Positions 37,232 through 45,766 of a DNA stretch of 64,000 nucleotides are shown here, piece after piece. Positions within the stretch are counted from its first letter, which is position 1, and every line of letters begins with the position of its first letter. A program made the position numbers and the translations under genes. Origin of the DNA: Imbroritus primus (GTDB lineage Bacteria > Pseudomonadota > Gammaproteobacteria > Burkholderiales > Burkholderiaceae); contig NZ_OZ201293.1 of NCBI RefSeq assembly GCF_964332355.1, forward strand, positions 1,240,001 to 1,304,000, given 5' to 3'. The notes under the pieces were generated by a model. That model was not told the DNA's origin and ran no database searches. It worked only from the letters and a program-made list of their open reading frames with translations.

Positions 37232-38572
37232 ATGTCCAGAAAATACTTCGGAACCGATGGGGTGCGCGGACGGGTCGGCGAGGCACCGATCACGCCGGAT
37301 TTTGTCATGCGTCTTGGTTATGCCGCCGGCAAGGTGCTGGCCCAGGGCAAGGCCGCCAATGGCCGGCCGACCGTGCTGATCGGCAAGGACACGCGTATCT
37401 CCGGTTATATGCTGGAAGCTGCGCTGGAGGCAGGCTTTACTGCCGCTGGCGTGGATGTGCTGCTGACCGGCCCATTGCCCACGCCGGGCGTCGCCTATCT
37501 GACGCGGGCGCTACGCCTGTCGGCTGGCGTGGTGCTGTCGGCCAGCCACAATCCCTTCTACGACAATGGCATCAAGTTTTTCTCCGCCCAAGGTGACAAG
37601 CTCCCCGATGCCGTGGAGCTGGCCATCGAGGCGGAGATCGATGCGCCCATGACCTATGTGCCGTCCGAAGCCCTCGGCCGTGCGCGCCGCATCGAGGATG
37701 CGGCAGGGCGCTACATCGAGTTCTGCAAGAGCACCTTTCCCACGCGTCTCGACCTGCGTGGCATGAAGATCGTCGTCGATTGCGCGCATGGTGCGTCGTA
37801 TCACATCGCACCGCATGTCTTCCATGAACTGGGCGCGGAAGTGATCGCCATCGGCAACCAGCCGAATGGCCTGAACATCAACGATGGCTACGGCGCGACC
37901 GATCCGGACAACCTGATTCTCGCCGTGCGCGCCAATCATGCCGACATCGGCCTGGCCTTCGACGGTGATGCCGACCGGCTGCAGGTGGTCGATGCCACCG
38001 GCCGGCTGTATAACGGGGACGAGCTGCTGTATGCGTTGGTGCTTGACCGCCTGGCAAATGGCGAACACGTGCCGGGCGCGGTTGGCACGCTAATGACCAA
38101 CATGGCCGTCGAGCTGGCGCTCAAACGGCGTGGCATCGAGTTTGTGCGGGCCAAGGTGGGCGACCGTTACGTGCTGGAAGAGCTGGCGGCGCGCGGCTGG
38201 CTGCTGGGCGGCGAAGGCTCGGGTCACCTGCTGTGCCTCGACAAGCACAGCACCGGCGATGGCATTATCTCCGCACTGCAGGTGTTGACGGCGATCCGCC
38301 GTGGCGGTCAGCCGCTGGCGGACCTGATCGCGGATGTACGGCTGTTTCCGCAGACGCTCATCAATGTGCGTGTCGAGAAGGGTTTCGACTGGCAGTCCCA
38401 TGCCGGTCTCAAGGCCGCACGTGCCGAGGTGGAGCAGGAGCTCGATGGCAAGGGCCGGGTCCTGATCCGGCCGTCCGGCACCGAGCCGGTGGTGCGCGTC
38501 ATGGTCGAGGCTGAGCAGCCCGAACTGGCGCAGCGTTGTGCCGAACGTCTCGCGACTGTCATGAAATCATGA
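37232..38572 (+). CDS. glmM: Phosphoglucosamine mutase
   Basis: Converts glucosamine-6-phosphate to glucosamine-1-phosphate for UDP-GlcNAc. The 446-residue protein starts MSRKYFGTDGVRG at the ATG 37232, with AAGGGA upstream. The active-site serine is Ser105 in VLSASHNPFYDNG, the metal loop is AFDGDADRL, the sugar loop is GEGSGHLLCLD, and RPSGTEPVVRVMVE is the phosphate-binding loop. Length equals the family. Confidence 0.97.
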   Translation: MSRKYFGTDGVRGRVGEAPITPDFVMRLGYAAGKVLAQGKAANGRPTVLIGKDTRISGYMLEAALEAGFTAAGVDVLLTGPLPTPGVAYLTRALRLSAGVVLSASHNPFYDNGIKFFSAQGDKLPDAVELAIEAEIDAPMTYVPSEALGRARRIEDAAGRYIEFCKSTFPTRLDLRGMKIVVDCAHGASYHIAPHVFHELGAEVIAIGNQPNGLNINDGYGATDPDNLILAVRANHADIGLAFDGDADRLQVVDATGRLYNGDELLYALVLDRLANGEHVPGAVGTLMTNMAVELALKRRGIEFVRAKVGDRYVLEELAARGWLLGGEGSGHLLCLDKHSTGDGIISALQVLTAIRRGGQPLADLIADVRLFPQTLINVRVEKGFDWQSHAGLKAARAEVEQELDGKGRVLIRPSGTEPVVRVMVEAEQPELAQRCAERLATVMKS

Positions 38573-38844
38573 TGGCCGGGTGGCGCGGGCATCATGTTCG
38601 TGCCACCCCGGCTATCCTTCCCCGCTATTCACCAAGCTGAGCCCGCACGGCTCATCGGCTGTCGATACCCGCCGCCGCCGTCGATGGCGGTGTACTCCCG
38701 TCCGCCTTCCACGCTCCTTTCCCCCGTTCCAGCCAGGTTTCCACGGCATTCCGCCTATGCCCGCATTCCTCCGGGGCTTTGTCCCGTAGGTGATCCGCGC
38801 CGTCTTTCACGGTGCTTTCGGCAGTCTTCCAAGTAAATTTCGTG
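38573..38844 (+). other. Gap between glmM and the pst operon, with a terminator-like hairpin
   Basis: Directly after the glmM stop, GCCGGGTGGC (38575-38584) pairs with GCCACCCCGGC (38602-38612, one bulged base) around a 17-base loop, without a T-tract; it may end the folP-glmM transcript. From about 38613 to 38844 I see no gene, tRNA or repeat. The sequence is C- and T-rich. Confidence 0.45.
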
Positions 38845-38862
38845 TTGTCACTGATCTGTCAT
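38845..38862 (+). promoter_or_regulatory. PHO box 1 upstream of pstS
   Basis: TTGTCAC-TGAT-CTGTCAT: two 7-base repeats with 4-base spacer, the format bound by PhoB dimers (consensus CTGTCAT-N4-CTGTCAT). It ends 63 bases before the pstS ATG, a suitable distance for an activating site at the -35 position. Confidence 0.75.
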
Positions 38863-38883
38863 ATTGAGGGCATACAGTTCGAT

Positions 38884-38901
38884 ATGTCAAAAATCTGTCA
38901 T
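38884..38901 (+). promoter_or_regulatory. PHO box 2 upstream of pstS
   Basis: ATGTCAA-AAAT-CTGTCAT keeps the 7-4-7 format with one clear change. It ends 24 bases before the pstS ATG, so if box 1 drives transcription this one lies near or after the start point. Its role (second activation site or negative feedback) is open. Confidence 0.6.
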
Positions 38902-38925
38902 GCCACAACGTGTCTTGGAGGACAT

Positions 38926-39957
38926 ATGAAACTGGTAAAAACGACGGTCGCAGGTCTGGTGTCCCTGGCGGTCATGGGTGCTGCATTCGCAGCTGAAGTC
39001 ACTGGCGCAGGCGCTTCGTTCCCGGCCCCGGTCTACTCGAAGTGGGCTGAAGGCTACCAGAAAGCCACTGGCAACAAGGTCAATTATCAATCCATCGGTT
39101 CGTCGGGCGGCCTGCGCCAGATCAACGCCAAGACCGTGGATTTCGGCGCTTCCGATGCGCCGCTGAAGGATGACGAGCTGAACAAGTCCGGCCTGGTGCA
39201 ATTCCCGACTGTGATCGGTGGCGTGGTGCCGGTGGTGAACATTCCCGGTATCAAGCCGGGCGAGCTGACCATGACTGGTCCGGTGCTGGCCGATATCTTC
39301 CTGGGCAAGATCAAGAAATGGAACGATCCGGCCATCCAGTCGCTGAACCCGAAGGCCAAGCTGCCGGCTCAGGACATTCTGGTGGTGCGCCGTGCCGACG
39401 GTTCGGGCACGACCTTCATCTTTACCAACTACCTCTCGAAGGTCAGCGAGGAGTGGAAGAGCAAGGTGGGCGAGGGTAACAGCGTGAACTGGCCGACCGG
39501 CACGGGCGGCAAGGGCAACGAAGGCGTGTCGGCCTTCGTACAGCGCCTGGGCGGTGCCATCGGCTACGTGGAATACGCTTACGCCAAGCAGAACAAGATG
39601 GCGCACATGACCATGAAGAACGCTGATGGCGCAGTGGTTTCGCCGAGCGAAGAGTCGTTCAAGGCTGCTGCGGCTGGCGCCGACTGGAAGAAGACCTATT
39701 ATCAGGTTCTGACCAACCAGCCCGGCAAGGCTGCCTGGCCGATCACCAACGCAACGTTCATCCTGATGCACCAGAAGCAGGATAAGCCGGAACAGGCTGC
39801 CGAAGCCCTCAAGTTCTTCGAGTGGGCCTACAGCAACGGCGGCAAGATGGCCAGCGACCTCGACTATGTGCCGCTGCCGACGTCGGTGATCAACCAGATC
39901 CGCGCCACCTGGAAGGCCAACATCAAGGACGCATCGGGCAAGCCGGTCCTGAACTGA
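38926..39957 (+). CDS. pstS: Phosphate ABC transporter substrate-binding protein
   Basis: Periplasmic phosphate receptor of the high-affinity Pst system, 343 residues. A Sec signal (residues 1-22, ending AFAA) precedes GAGASFPAPVYSKWAEGY. Phosphate-site segments are YQSIGSSGGLRQI, FGASDAPL and RRADGSGTTFIFTNYL. TTGGAGGAC is upstream of the ATG at 38926. PHO boxes stand before the gene and a strong hairpin follows it. Confidence 0.97.
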   Translation: MKLVKTTVAGLVSLAVMGAAFAAEVTGAGASFPAPVYSKWAEGYQKATGNKVNYQSIGSSGGLRQINAKTVDFGASDAPLKDDELNKSGLVQFPTVIGGVVPVVNIPGIKPGELTMTGPVLADIFLGKIKKWNDPAIQSLNPKAKLPAQDILVVRRADGSGTTFIFTNYLSKVSEEWKSKVGEGNSVNWPTGTGGKGNEGVSAFVQRLGGAIGYVEYAYAKQNKMAHMTMKNADGAVVSPSEESFKAAAAGADWKKTYYQVLTNQPGKAAWPITNATFILMHQKQDKPEQAAEALKFFEWAYSNGGKMASDLDYVPLPTSVINQIRATWKANIKDASGKPVLN

Positions 39958-39985
39958 TCGACTGACTTTCCGATAATGTGCTTGA

Positions 39986-40015
39986 CCGCCCGCCCACGCT
40001 TCCGTGGACGGGCGG
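39986..40015 (+). other. Intercistronic hairpin between pstS and pstC
   Basis: CCGCCCG-C-CCACG pairs with CGTGG-A-CGGGCGG around a CTTC loop (12 pairs, one internal mismatch). There is no T-tract. It probably protects the pstS mRNA 3' end and lets PstS exceed the membrane subunits. Confidence 0.65.
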
Positions 40016-40036
40016 CATCGACAGGTAGCCACCGTT

Positions 40037-41002
40037 ATGACATCCATGTCTGAATCAACGGGTGTACGCGCCCCCAGTGCCGCAGGCGATATTCTGTTCG
40101 GCGGACTGACGCGGATTGCCGCACTGATCACCCTGCTGTTGCTGGGTGGCATCATCATCTCCCTGATCATCAGCTCCTGGCCGACCATCGAGCGTTTCGG
40201 TCCCAGTTTCCTGTGGACCGCCGAATGGAATCCGCCTGCTGACATCTACGGTGCATTGATCCCGATCTATGGGACCATCGTCACTTCGCTCATCGCCCTG
40301 ATTATCGCGGTGCCTGTCAGCTTCGGCATCGCCCTGTTCCTGACCGAGCTGTCCCCGGCCTGGCTGCGCCGCCCGCTTGGTACCGCCATCGAACTCCTCG
40401 CCGCCGTGCCCTCGATCGTGTATGGCATGTGGGGCCTGCTGGTGTTCTCCCCGATCTTCAGCAAGTACTTCCAGACACCGCTGGCCGCCACGGTCGGCCA
40501 GCTGCCGGTGATCGGCAAGCTGTTCCAGGGCGCGCCGCTCGGTATCGGCCTGCTGGCCGCCGGCGTGATCCTCGCGATCATGATCATCCCCTATATCGCC
40601 TCTGTGATGCGCGACGTCTTCGAGGTGACGCCCGTGCTGTTGAAGGAGTCGGCCTACGGCATCGGCTGCACGACCTGGGAAGTGATGTGGAACGTTGTGC
40701 TGCCGTACACCAAGGCCGGCGTCATCGGCGGCATCATGCTCGGCCTGGGCCGGGCACTCGGCGAGACGATGGCGGTGACTTTCGTCATTGGCAACACCAA
40801 TTTCCTCAACGATGCTTCGCTGTTTTCGCCAGGCAACAGCATTACGTCAGCACTGGCGAATGAATTCGCCGAGGCTGGCCCCGGCCTGCATACCTCGGCG
40901 CTGATGGAGCTCGGCCTGATCCTGTTCCTGATCACCTTTGTCGTACTGGCGCTGTCCAAGCTGCTGTTGCTGCGCCTCGCCAAGGCGGAGGGTGGAAAAT
41001 GA
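40037..41002 (+). CDS. pstC: Phosphate ABC transporter permease PstC
   Basis: Inner-membrane subunit of the Pst importer, 321 residues with six predicted helices. ELLAAVPSIVYGMWGLLVF and KESAYGIGCTTWEVMWNVVLPY (the coupling EAA-like loop) are typical. The ATG at 40037 is preceded by AGGT only, and a second ATG is at 40046. Its stop overlaps pstA as ATGA. It works with PstA, PstB and PstS and, in the family, also takes part in PhoR signalling. Confidence 0.95.
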   Translation: MTSMSESTGVRAPSAAGDILFGGLTRIAALITLLLLGGIIISLIISSWPTIERFGPSFLWTAEWNPPADIYGALIPIYGTIVTSLIALIIAVPVSFGIALFLTELSPAWLRRPLGTAIELLAAVPSIVYGMWGLLVFSPIFSKYFQTPLAATVGQLPVIGKLFQGAPLGIGLLAAGVILAIMIIPYIASVMRDVFEVTPVLLKESAYGIGCTTWEVMWNVVLPYTKAGVIGGIMLGLGRALGETMAVTFVIGNTNFLNDASLFSPGNSITSALANEFAEAGPGLHTSALMELGLILFLITFVVLALSKLLLLRLAKAEGGK

Positions 41003-41910
41003 GTTCGAATCCCACTGTCACCATGAATGACTCCGCCATGCCTGCCGTCCATCCCGAATCCGGTGCACTGCGCACCCGCCTGCAGGCACGCCGGCGTAAC
41101 GTCAACCGGGTGGCACTGACGCTGTCGATTGCCGCAATGTTGTTCGGCTTGTTCTGGCTTGCGTGGATCCTCTGGACCACGATCTCGCTGGGGATCGGTG
41201 GCTTGTCCATTGACCTGTTCACAAAAATGACGCCCGCGCCGAACACGGCGGGTGGCGGCCTTGCCAATGCCATCTTCGGCAGCCTGGTGATGGTGGCGAT
41301 GGCCACGCTGATCGGCACGCCACTTGGTATCCTGGCCGGCATCTACCTGGCCGAATATGGACAGAAATCGCCGCTGGCCAGCTTCATTCGCTTCATCAAC
41401 GATATTCTGCTGTCCGCACCGTCCATCGTCATCGGTTTGTTCGTGTATGCCGTGGTGGTAACGCGCATGGGTAATTTCTCTGGCTGGGCGGGCATCTGTG
41501 CGCTGGCGCTGCTGCAGATTCCGGTGGTCGTGCGAACCACGGAGAACATGCTGCACCTGGTACCGAACGCCATGCGTGAAGCGGCGTTCGCGTTGGGCAC
41601 GCCGAAGTGGAAGATGGTGCTGTCCATCACCATGAAGGCTTCGTATGCCGGCATCATCACCGGCGTACTGCTGGCGGTGGCGCGCATCTCAGGCGAAACC
41701 GCGCCGCTGCTGTTCACCTCGCTGTCGAACCAGTTCTGGAGCATGGACCTGGGCAAGCCGATGGCCAACCTGCCGGTGACCATCTATTCCTTCGCGATGA
41801 GCCCGTTCGTCGAATGGCAGCAGCTGGCCTGGGCCGGCGTGTTCCTGATCACGCTCGGGGTGCTGGGCCTGAATATTCTGGCCCGCACGCTGTTCAAGAC
41901 GCGCACCTGA
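40999..41910 (+). CDS. pstA: Phosphate ABC transporter permease PstA
   Basis: Second membrane subunit of the Pst importer, 303 residues with six helices. The N-terminal 30 residues are hydrophilic. FINDILLSAPSIVIGLFVYAVVV and REAAFALGTPKWKMVLSITM (EAA loop) are typical. It overlaps pstC by four bases and is followed 38 bases later by pstB. Confidence 0.95.
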   Translation: MSSNPTVTMNDSAMPAVHPESGALRTRLQARRRNVNRVALTLSIAAMLFGLFWLAWILWTTISLGIGGLSIDLFTKMTPAPNTAGGGLANAIFGSLVMVAMATLIGTPLGILAGIYLAEYGQKSPLASFIRFINDILLSAPSIVIGLFVYAVVVTRMGNFSGWAGICALALLQIPVVVRTTENMLHLVPNAMREAAFALGTPKWKMVLSITMKASYAGIITGVLLAVARISGETAPLLFTSLSNQFWSMDLGKPMANLPVTIYSFAMSPFVEWQQLAWAGVFLITLGVLGLNILARTLFKTRT

Positions 41911-41948
41911 GCGCCAGCCCACGATCCGAATTTGAAGCGAGAATCATA

Positions 41949-42737
41949 ATGACCGCGACTGTGATTGATATTCCTGAAGATGTGCGTACCAAGATCGATG
42001 TGCGCAACCTCAATTTCTACTACGGCAAGTTCCATGCGCTGAAGAACGTCAACCTGTCGATTCCCGACCGCAAGGTGACGGCCTTCATTGGCCCCTCGGG
42101 TTGTGGCAAGTCGACGCTGCTGCGTACCTTCAACAAGATGTATGCGCTGTACCCGGAGCAGCGGGCGGAAGGTGAGATCAACATGGATGGCGAGAACCTG
42201 CTGACGTCCAAGCAGGACATCGCACTGCTGCGCGCCAAGGTCGGCATGGTATTCCAGAAGCCGACGCCGTTTCCGATGTCGATCTACGACAATATCGCGT
42301 TCGGTGTGCGCCTGTTCGAAAAGCTGTCGCGTTCGGAAATGGACGATCGTGTGGAATGGGCGCTGACGAAGGCCGCGCTGTGGACCGAAGCCAAGGACAA
42401 GCTGCACCAGTCCGGCTACGGCCTGTCCGGCGGCCAGCAGCAGCGCCTGTGCATCGCGCGCGGCATCGCTATCCGCCCCGAAGTGCTGCTGCTCGATGAG
42501 CCGTGTTCGGCGCTCGACCCGATCTCCACTGGCAAGATCGAAGAACTGATCGCCGAGCTGAAGAACGACTACACCGTGGTGATCGTCACCCACAACATGC
42601 AGCAGGCGGCGCGCTGCTCCGACTACACCGCTTACATGTACCTGGGCGAGTTGATGGAGTTTGGCGAAACCGAGAAGATCTTCATCAAGCCGTCCCGCAA
42701 GGAAACGGAAGACTACATTACCGGTCGCTTTGGCTGA
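41949..42737 (+). CDS. pstB: Phosphate ABC transporter ATP-binding protein PstB
   Basis: ATPase of the Pst importer, 262 residues. Walker A is GPSGCGKST near residue 47, the Q-loop VGMVFQKPTPFPMS, the ABC signature LSGGQQQRL, Walker B EVLLLDEPCSALD and the switch His in IVTHNM. The FPMSIYDN segment is specific for PstB. The start at 41949 has only a weak ribosome site (AAGCGAGAA). Confidence 0.98.
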   Translation: MTATVIDIPEDVRTKIDVRNLNFYYGKFHALKNVNLSIPDRKVTAFIGPSGCGKSTLLRTFNKMYALYPEQRAEGEINMDGENLLTSKQDIALLRAKVGMVFQKPTPFPMSIYDNIAFGVRLFEKLSRSEMDDRVEWALTKAALWTEAKDKLHQSGYGLSGGQQQRLCIARGIAIRPEVLLLDEPCSALDPISTGKIEELIAELKNDYTVVIVTHNMQQAARCSDYTAYMYLGELMEFGETEKIFIKPSRKETEDYITGRFG

Positions 42738-42750
42738 CCAGGAGAACATC

Positions 42751-43455
42751 ATGTCCGACAAGCACTTGTCCACGCAGTTTGATGCCGACCTGAATGCAAT
42801 CTGCACCAAGCTCCTGCAGATGGGTGGGCTGGTCGAAGCCCAGGTGGCAACCGCCATGCGCGCGCTGACCGAATTCGATGCGACCCTGATCGAGCAGGTG
42901 ATCAAGCGCGAGAACGATCTCAATGCCCTGGAAATCGAGATCGACGGCGACTGCAACAACATCATCGCCCGCCGCCAGCCGACGGCGCGCGATCTGCGCC
43001 TGATCATGGCGATTTCCAAGTCGATTACCAACCTCGAGCGCGCCGGCGACGAGGCCGAGAAGATCGCCAAGCGCACCAAGCGCATCATGGAAGACCATGC
43101 CGCGCATGCCATCAACTATTCCGAGGTCAAGCTGGCCGGGCAGATGGCCACCAATCTGCTGCGTAACGCCCTTGACGCCTTTGCGCGCCTGGACACCGTG
43201 GCGGCTGCGCAGATCGTCCGTGAGGACAAGGCCATCGACGAGGAATTCCGCGCGTTTGTGCGTAAACTGGTGACGTACATGGTGGAAGATCCGCGTACCA
43301 TCTCGGTCGGGTTGGATTTCCTGTTCGTTGCCAAGGCGGTCGAGCGGATCGGCGACCATGCCAAGAATATCGCAGAGTTTATTATCTATATCGTCAAGGG
43401 CACCGACGTGCGCCATATCTCCCGCGAGGAGATGGAACGCGAGGCCCTCAAGTGA
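42751..43455 (+). CDS. phoU: Phosphate signalling protein PhoU
   Basis: A 234-residue all-helical protein made of two PhoU repeats (about 15-105 and 120-215). The metal-binding motifs are ERAGDEAEKIAK in the first and ERIGDHAKNIAEF in the second. PhoU joins PstB/PstC to PhoR and keeps the regulon off when phosphate is ample. CAGGAG stands 7 bases before the ATG, 13 bases after pstB. Confidence 0.96.
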   Translation: MSDKHLSTQFDADLNAICTKLLQMGGLVEAQVATAMRALTEFDATLIEQVIKRENDLNALEIEIDGDCNNIIARRQPTARDLRLIMAISKSITNLERAGDEAEKIAKRTKRIMEDHAAHAINYSEVKLAGQMATNLLRNALDAFARLDTVAAAQIVREDKAIDEEFRAFVRKLVTYMVEDPRTISVGLDFLFVAKAVERIGDHAKNIAEFIIYIVKGTDVRHISREEMEREALK

Positions 43456-43476
43456 GCGAGGTGTCTGGAGAAACCT

Positions 43477-44187
43477 ATGCCAAGTAGCATTCTGGTGGTT
43501 GAGGATGAGCCGGCGATTGCCGAGCTGATTGCGGTGAACCTGCAGCACGCAGGCCACTATCCCATCCGTGCCTATAATGCCGAGCAGGCTACGGCGCTGA
43601 TGAGCGATGTCCTGCCGGACCTGGTATTGCTCGACTGGATGCTGCCGGGCAAATCGGGCGTGGCCTTCGCCAAGGACCTGCGCGCCAACGAGCGCACCAA
43701 GCAGATTCCGATCATCATGCTGACCGCTCGCAGCGAGGAACAGGACAAGGTCATGGGGCTGGAGGCTGGCGCCGACGATTACGTGACCAAGCCGTTTTCC
43801 CCCAAGGAATTGCTGGCGCGCATCAAGGCCGTACTGCGCCGCCGCGCGCCGCAGCTGACCGATGATGTGGTGGTGGTCAGCGGCCTGCGCCTGGATCCCG
43901 CCACGCACCGCGTGATGGCGAACCAGGACGCGAGCGACAATGCCATCCGCGTCGAACTCGGCCCGACCGAGTTCCGCCTGCTGCATTTCCTCATGACGCA
44001 CCCTGAGCGGGTGCACAGCCGCTCGCAACTGCTGGACCAGGTGTGGGGCGATCACGTGTTCGTCGAAGAGCGTACGGTCGACGTGCATATCAAGCGGCTG
44101 CGCGCCGCACTGGCGCCTGCCGGCTACAGCAACATGATCGAGACGGTGCGTGGCAGCGGTTATCGGCTTGCCAGGTCGCCGGAATAG
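43477..44187 (+). CDS. phoB: Phosphate regulon response regulator PhoB
   Basis: OmpR-type response regulator of 236 residues. The receiver domain has the acidic pair in VVEDEP, the phosphorylation site Asp53 in LVLLDWMLPG, the conserved Thr in MLTAR and Lys in VTKPFS. The C-terminal winged helix (about 135-236) ends VDVHIKRLRAAL...TVRGSGYRL. It would bind the PHO boxes found before pstS, ppk/ppx and olsB. It is preceded by TGGAG at 9 bases. Confidence 0.97.
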   Translation: MPSSILVVEDEPAIAELIAVNLQHAGHYPIRAYNAEQATALMSDVLPDLVLLDWMLPGKSGVAFAKDLRANERTKQIPIIMLTARSEEQDKVMGLEAGADDYVTKPFSPKELLARIKAVLRRRAPQLTDDVVVVSGLRLDPATHRVMANQDASDNAIRVELGPTEFRLLHFLMTHPERVHSRSQLLDQVWGDHVFVEERTVDVHIKRLRAALAPAGYSNMIETVRGSGYRLARSPE

Positions 44188-44242
44188 AGTGCCGAGGCTG
44201 TGGGTCGGCACCTGACGACCGGTACGCCGTCCACCCCGAAGA

Positions 44243-44287
44243 AAGCCGCGCACATTGCCGCAACATGCGACAATGACTGCGCGGCTT
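44243..44287 (+). other. Long hairpin between phoB and phoR
   Basis: AAGCCGCGCA-CATTG pairs with CAATG-AC-TGCGCGGCTT (15 pairs, a two-base bulge) around a 13-base loop, inside the 156-base gap between the two genes. A smaller stem (GTGCCGA/TCGGCAC) is at 44189-44211. The absence of a T-tract suggests attenuation by mRNA processing or stability rather than termination. Confidence 0.55.
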
Positions 44288-44343
44288 CTTGATTGAGCGA
44301 TCCGAATTCCAGCGATCCAAATAGCGACCTGACACGGTGCTGC

Positions 44344-45669
44344 ATGAACGTCATCTGGGCCCGCATGGCCGTCATTTTTTCACTGTTGCTGCTGGTGGTC
44401 GGCGGCCTGTACCTGTTCGTCGGTCACCTGTCGGCGGTGGTGGTGCTGCTGGTGTTCCTGCTGGCGGTCCTGGCGTACTATGTCTATCAGGTCCAGCGCC
44501 TGTGGCGCGTGCTGGATGCTCCCGCCTACGGCGAAATCCCGAGTGCGCTCGGTCTCTGGGGCGAGGTGTATTACCGCCTGCACCGGCTGGTCAAGCGCTG
44601 GCGTATGCAGGTATTGCAGGTGGAGCAGCAGCATTTGCGTTTCATCCAGGCCATGCAGGCATCGCCGAATGGCGTGCTGATGCTCGACGACAACGACCAG
44701 ATCGAATGGTGCAACGCCGTCGCAGAAGCGCACTTCGGCCTGAATGCCAAGCGCGACATCCGCCAGCGCATTACGCATCTGGTCAGGCATCCGGGGTTCG
44801 TTAAGTACATGTCGCTGCATCATTTCGATGAGCCTCTGGTCATCCGCGATGCTGGGGCCTACAAGCAGAATGTCATCGAGGTCGAGGTTTTCCCATATGG
44901 CGAGAACCGCAAGCTGCTGCTCTCGCACGACATTACCAAGCTCGAGAATACCGAAGCCATGCGTCGCGACTTTGTCGCCAACGTGTCGCATGAGCTGAAG
45001 ACGCCGCTGACGGTGTTGACCGGATTCCTTGAGACGGTGCGCGATCTGCCGCTGTCCGCGGAGGACCGGGCGCGCTATCTTGAACTGATGCATGGCCAGT
45101 CGATGCGCATGCAGCACATTGTGGAAGACCTGCTGGCCCTGGCCAAGCTGGAAGGCGACTCGGAAGCGCCGCCGATGGACACGGTGCCGATGGCGCGTGT
45201 CATGCTACAGCTCCAGCACGATGCGGAAGCCTTGTCCGGCGGCAGGCACATCATCGAGGTGACCTGCATGCCGGGGATTAACGTGCGCGGTGCGGAGATG
45301 GAGCTGCTGTCGGCGTTCGGCAATCTGGTCTCGAACGCAATCCGCTATACGCCCGAGGGTGAGCGCGTGCATCTGACCTTGCGGCGCGAGGGGGACCGCG
45401 CCGTGTTCGAGGTTGCCGATACGGGGCTGGGCATCGAAGCCGAGCATATCCCGCGCCTGACGGAGCGTTTCTACCGTGTCGACCGCAGCCGTTCGCGCGA
45501 TACGGGTGGTACCGGCCTCGGTCTTGCCATCGTCAAGCATGTGGTGTCGCGCCACCAGGGCGAGTTCGAGGTGCGCAGCGAAGTGGGGCGGGGCAGCCAG
45601 TTCATCATCCGCTTTCCGTCCGAGCGCAGTCTGATCGAATCGGACGGTACGCCTCGGGCCGCAGCCTGA
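44344..45669 (+). CDS. phoR: Phosphate regulon sensor histidine kinase PhoR
   Basis: A 441-residue membrane kinase. Two hydrophobic helices (about 8-50) are followed by a PAS domain (about 90-190), the HisKA domain with His216 in FVANVSHELKTPL and the ATPase domain with N box NLVSNAIRYTPEG, G1 VADTGLGIEAEH and G2 DTGGTGLGLAIVKHV. It has no large periplasmic domain, as usual for PhoR. The start is uncertain: ATG 44344 begins directly before the first helix, while an in-frame TTG at 44293 follows the hairpin. Confidence 0.95.
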   Translation: MNVIWARMAVIFSLLLLVVGGLYLFVGHLSAVVVLLVFLLAVLAYYVYQVQRLWRVLDAPAYGEIPSALGLWGEVYYRLHRLVKRWRMQVLQVEQQHLRFIQAMQASPNGVLMLDDNDQIEWCNAVAEAHFGLNAKRDIRQRITHLVRHPGFVKYMSLHHFDEPLVIRDAGAYKQNVIEVEVFPYGENRKLLLSHDITKLENTEAMRRDFVANVSHELKTPLTVLTGFLETVRDLPLSAEDRARYLELMHGQSMRMQHIVEDLLALAKLEGDSEAPPMDTVPMARVMLQLQHDAEALSGGRHIIEVTCMPGINVRGAEMELLSAFGNLVSNAIRYTPEGERVHLTLRREGDRAVFEVADTGLGIEAEHIPRLTERFYRVDRSRSRDTGGTGLGLAIVKHVVSRHQGEFEVRSEVGRGSQFIIRFPSERSLIESDGTPRAAA

Positions 45670-45727
45670 TTCTTGCTGCTGGCCTGTCCTGCCATGTGCG
45701 CATGGCTACCGCTTTGCGACGCCGTAT

Positions 45728-45754
45728 CCGGACCATCGGCGATGAATGGTCCGG
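45728..45754. terminator. Hairpin between convergent phoR and ppk
   Basis: CCGGACCAT and ATGGTCCGG form a perfect 9-bp stem with a 9-base loop, followed by TTT on the plus strand. It lies in the 97-base convergent gap and could end both transcripts. Confidence 0.6.
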
Positions 45755-45766
45755 TTTCCCCGATGA

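Noticed and set aside
44293..44343. TTG start of phoR at 44293
   Set aside because: It directly follows the long hairpin, has no ribosome site and adds a polar Ser/Asn/Asp stretch not expected before the first PhoR helix.
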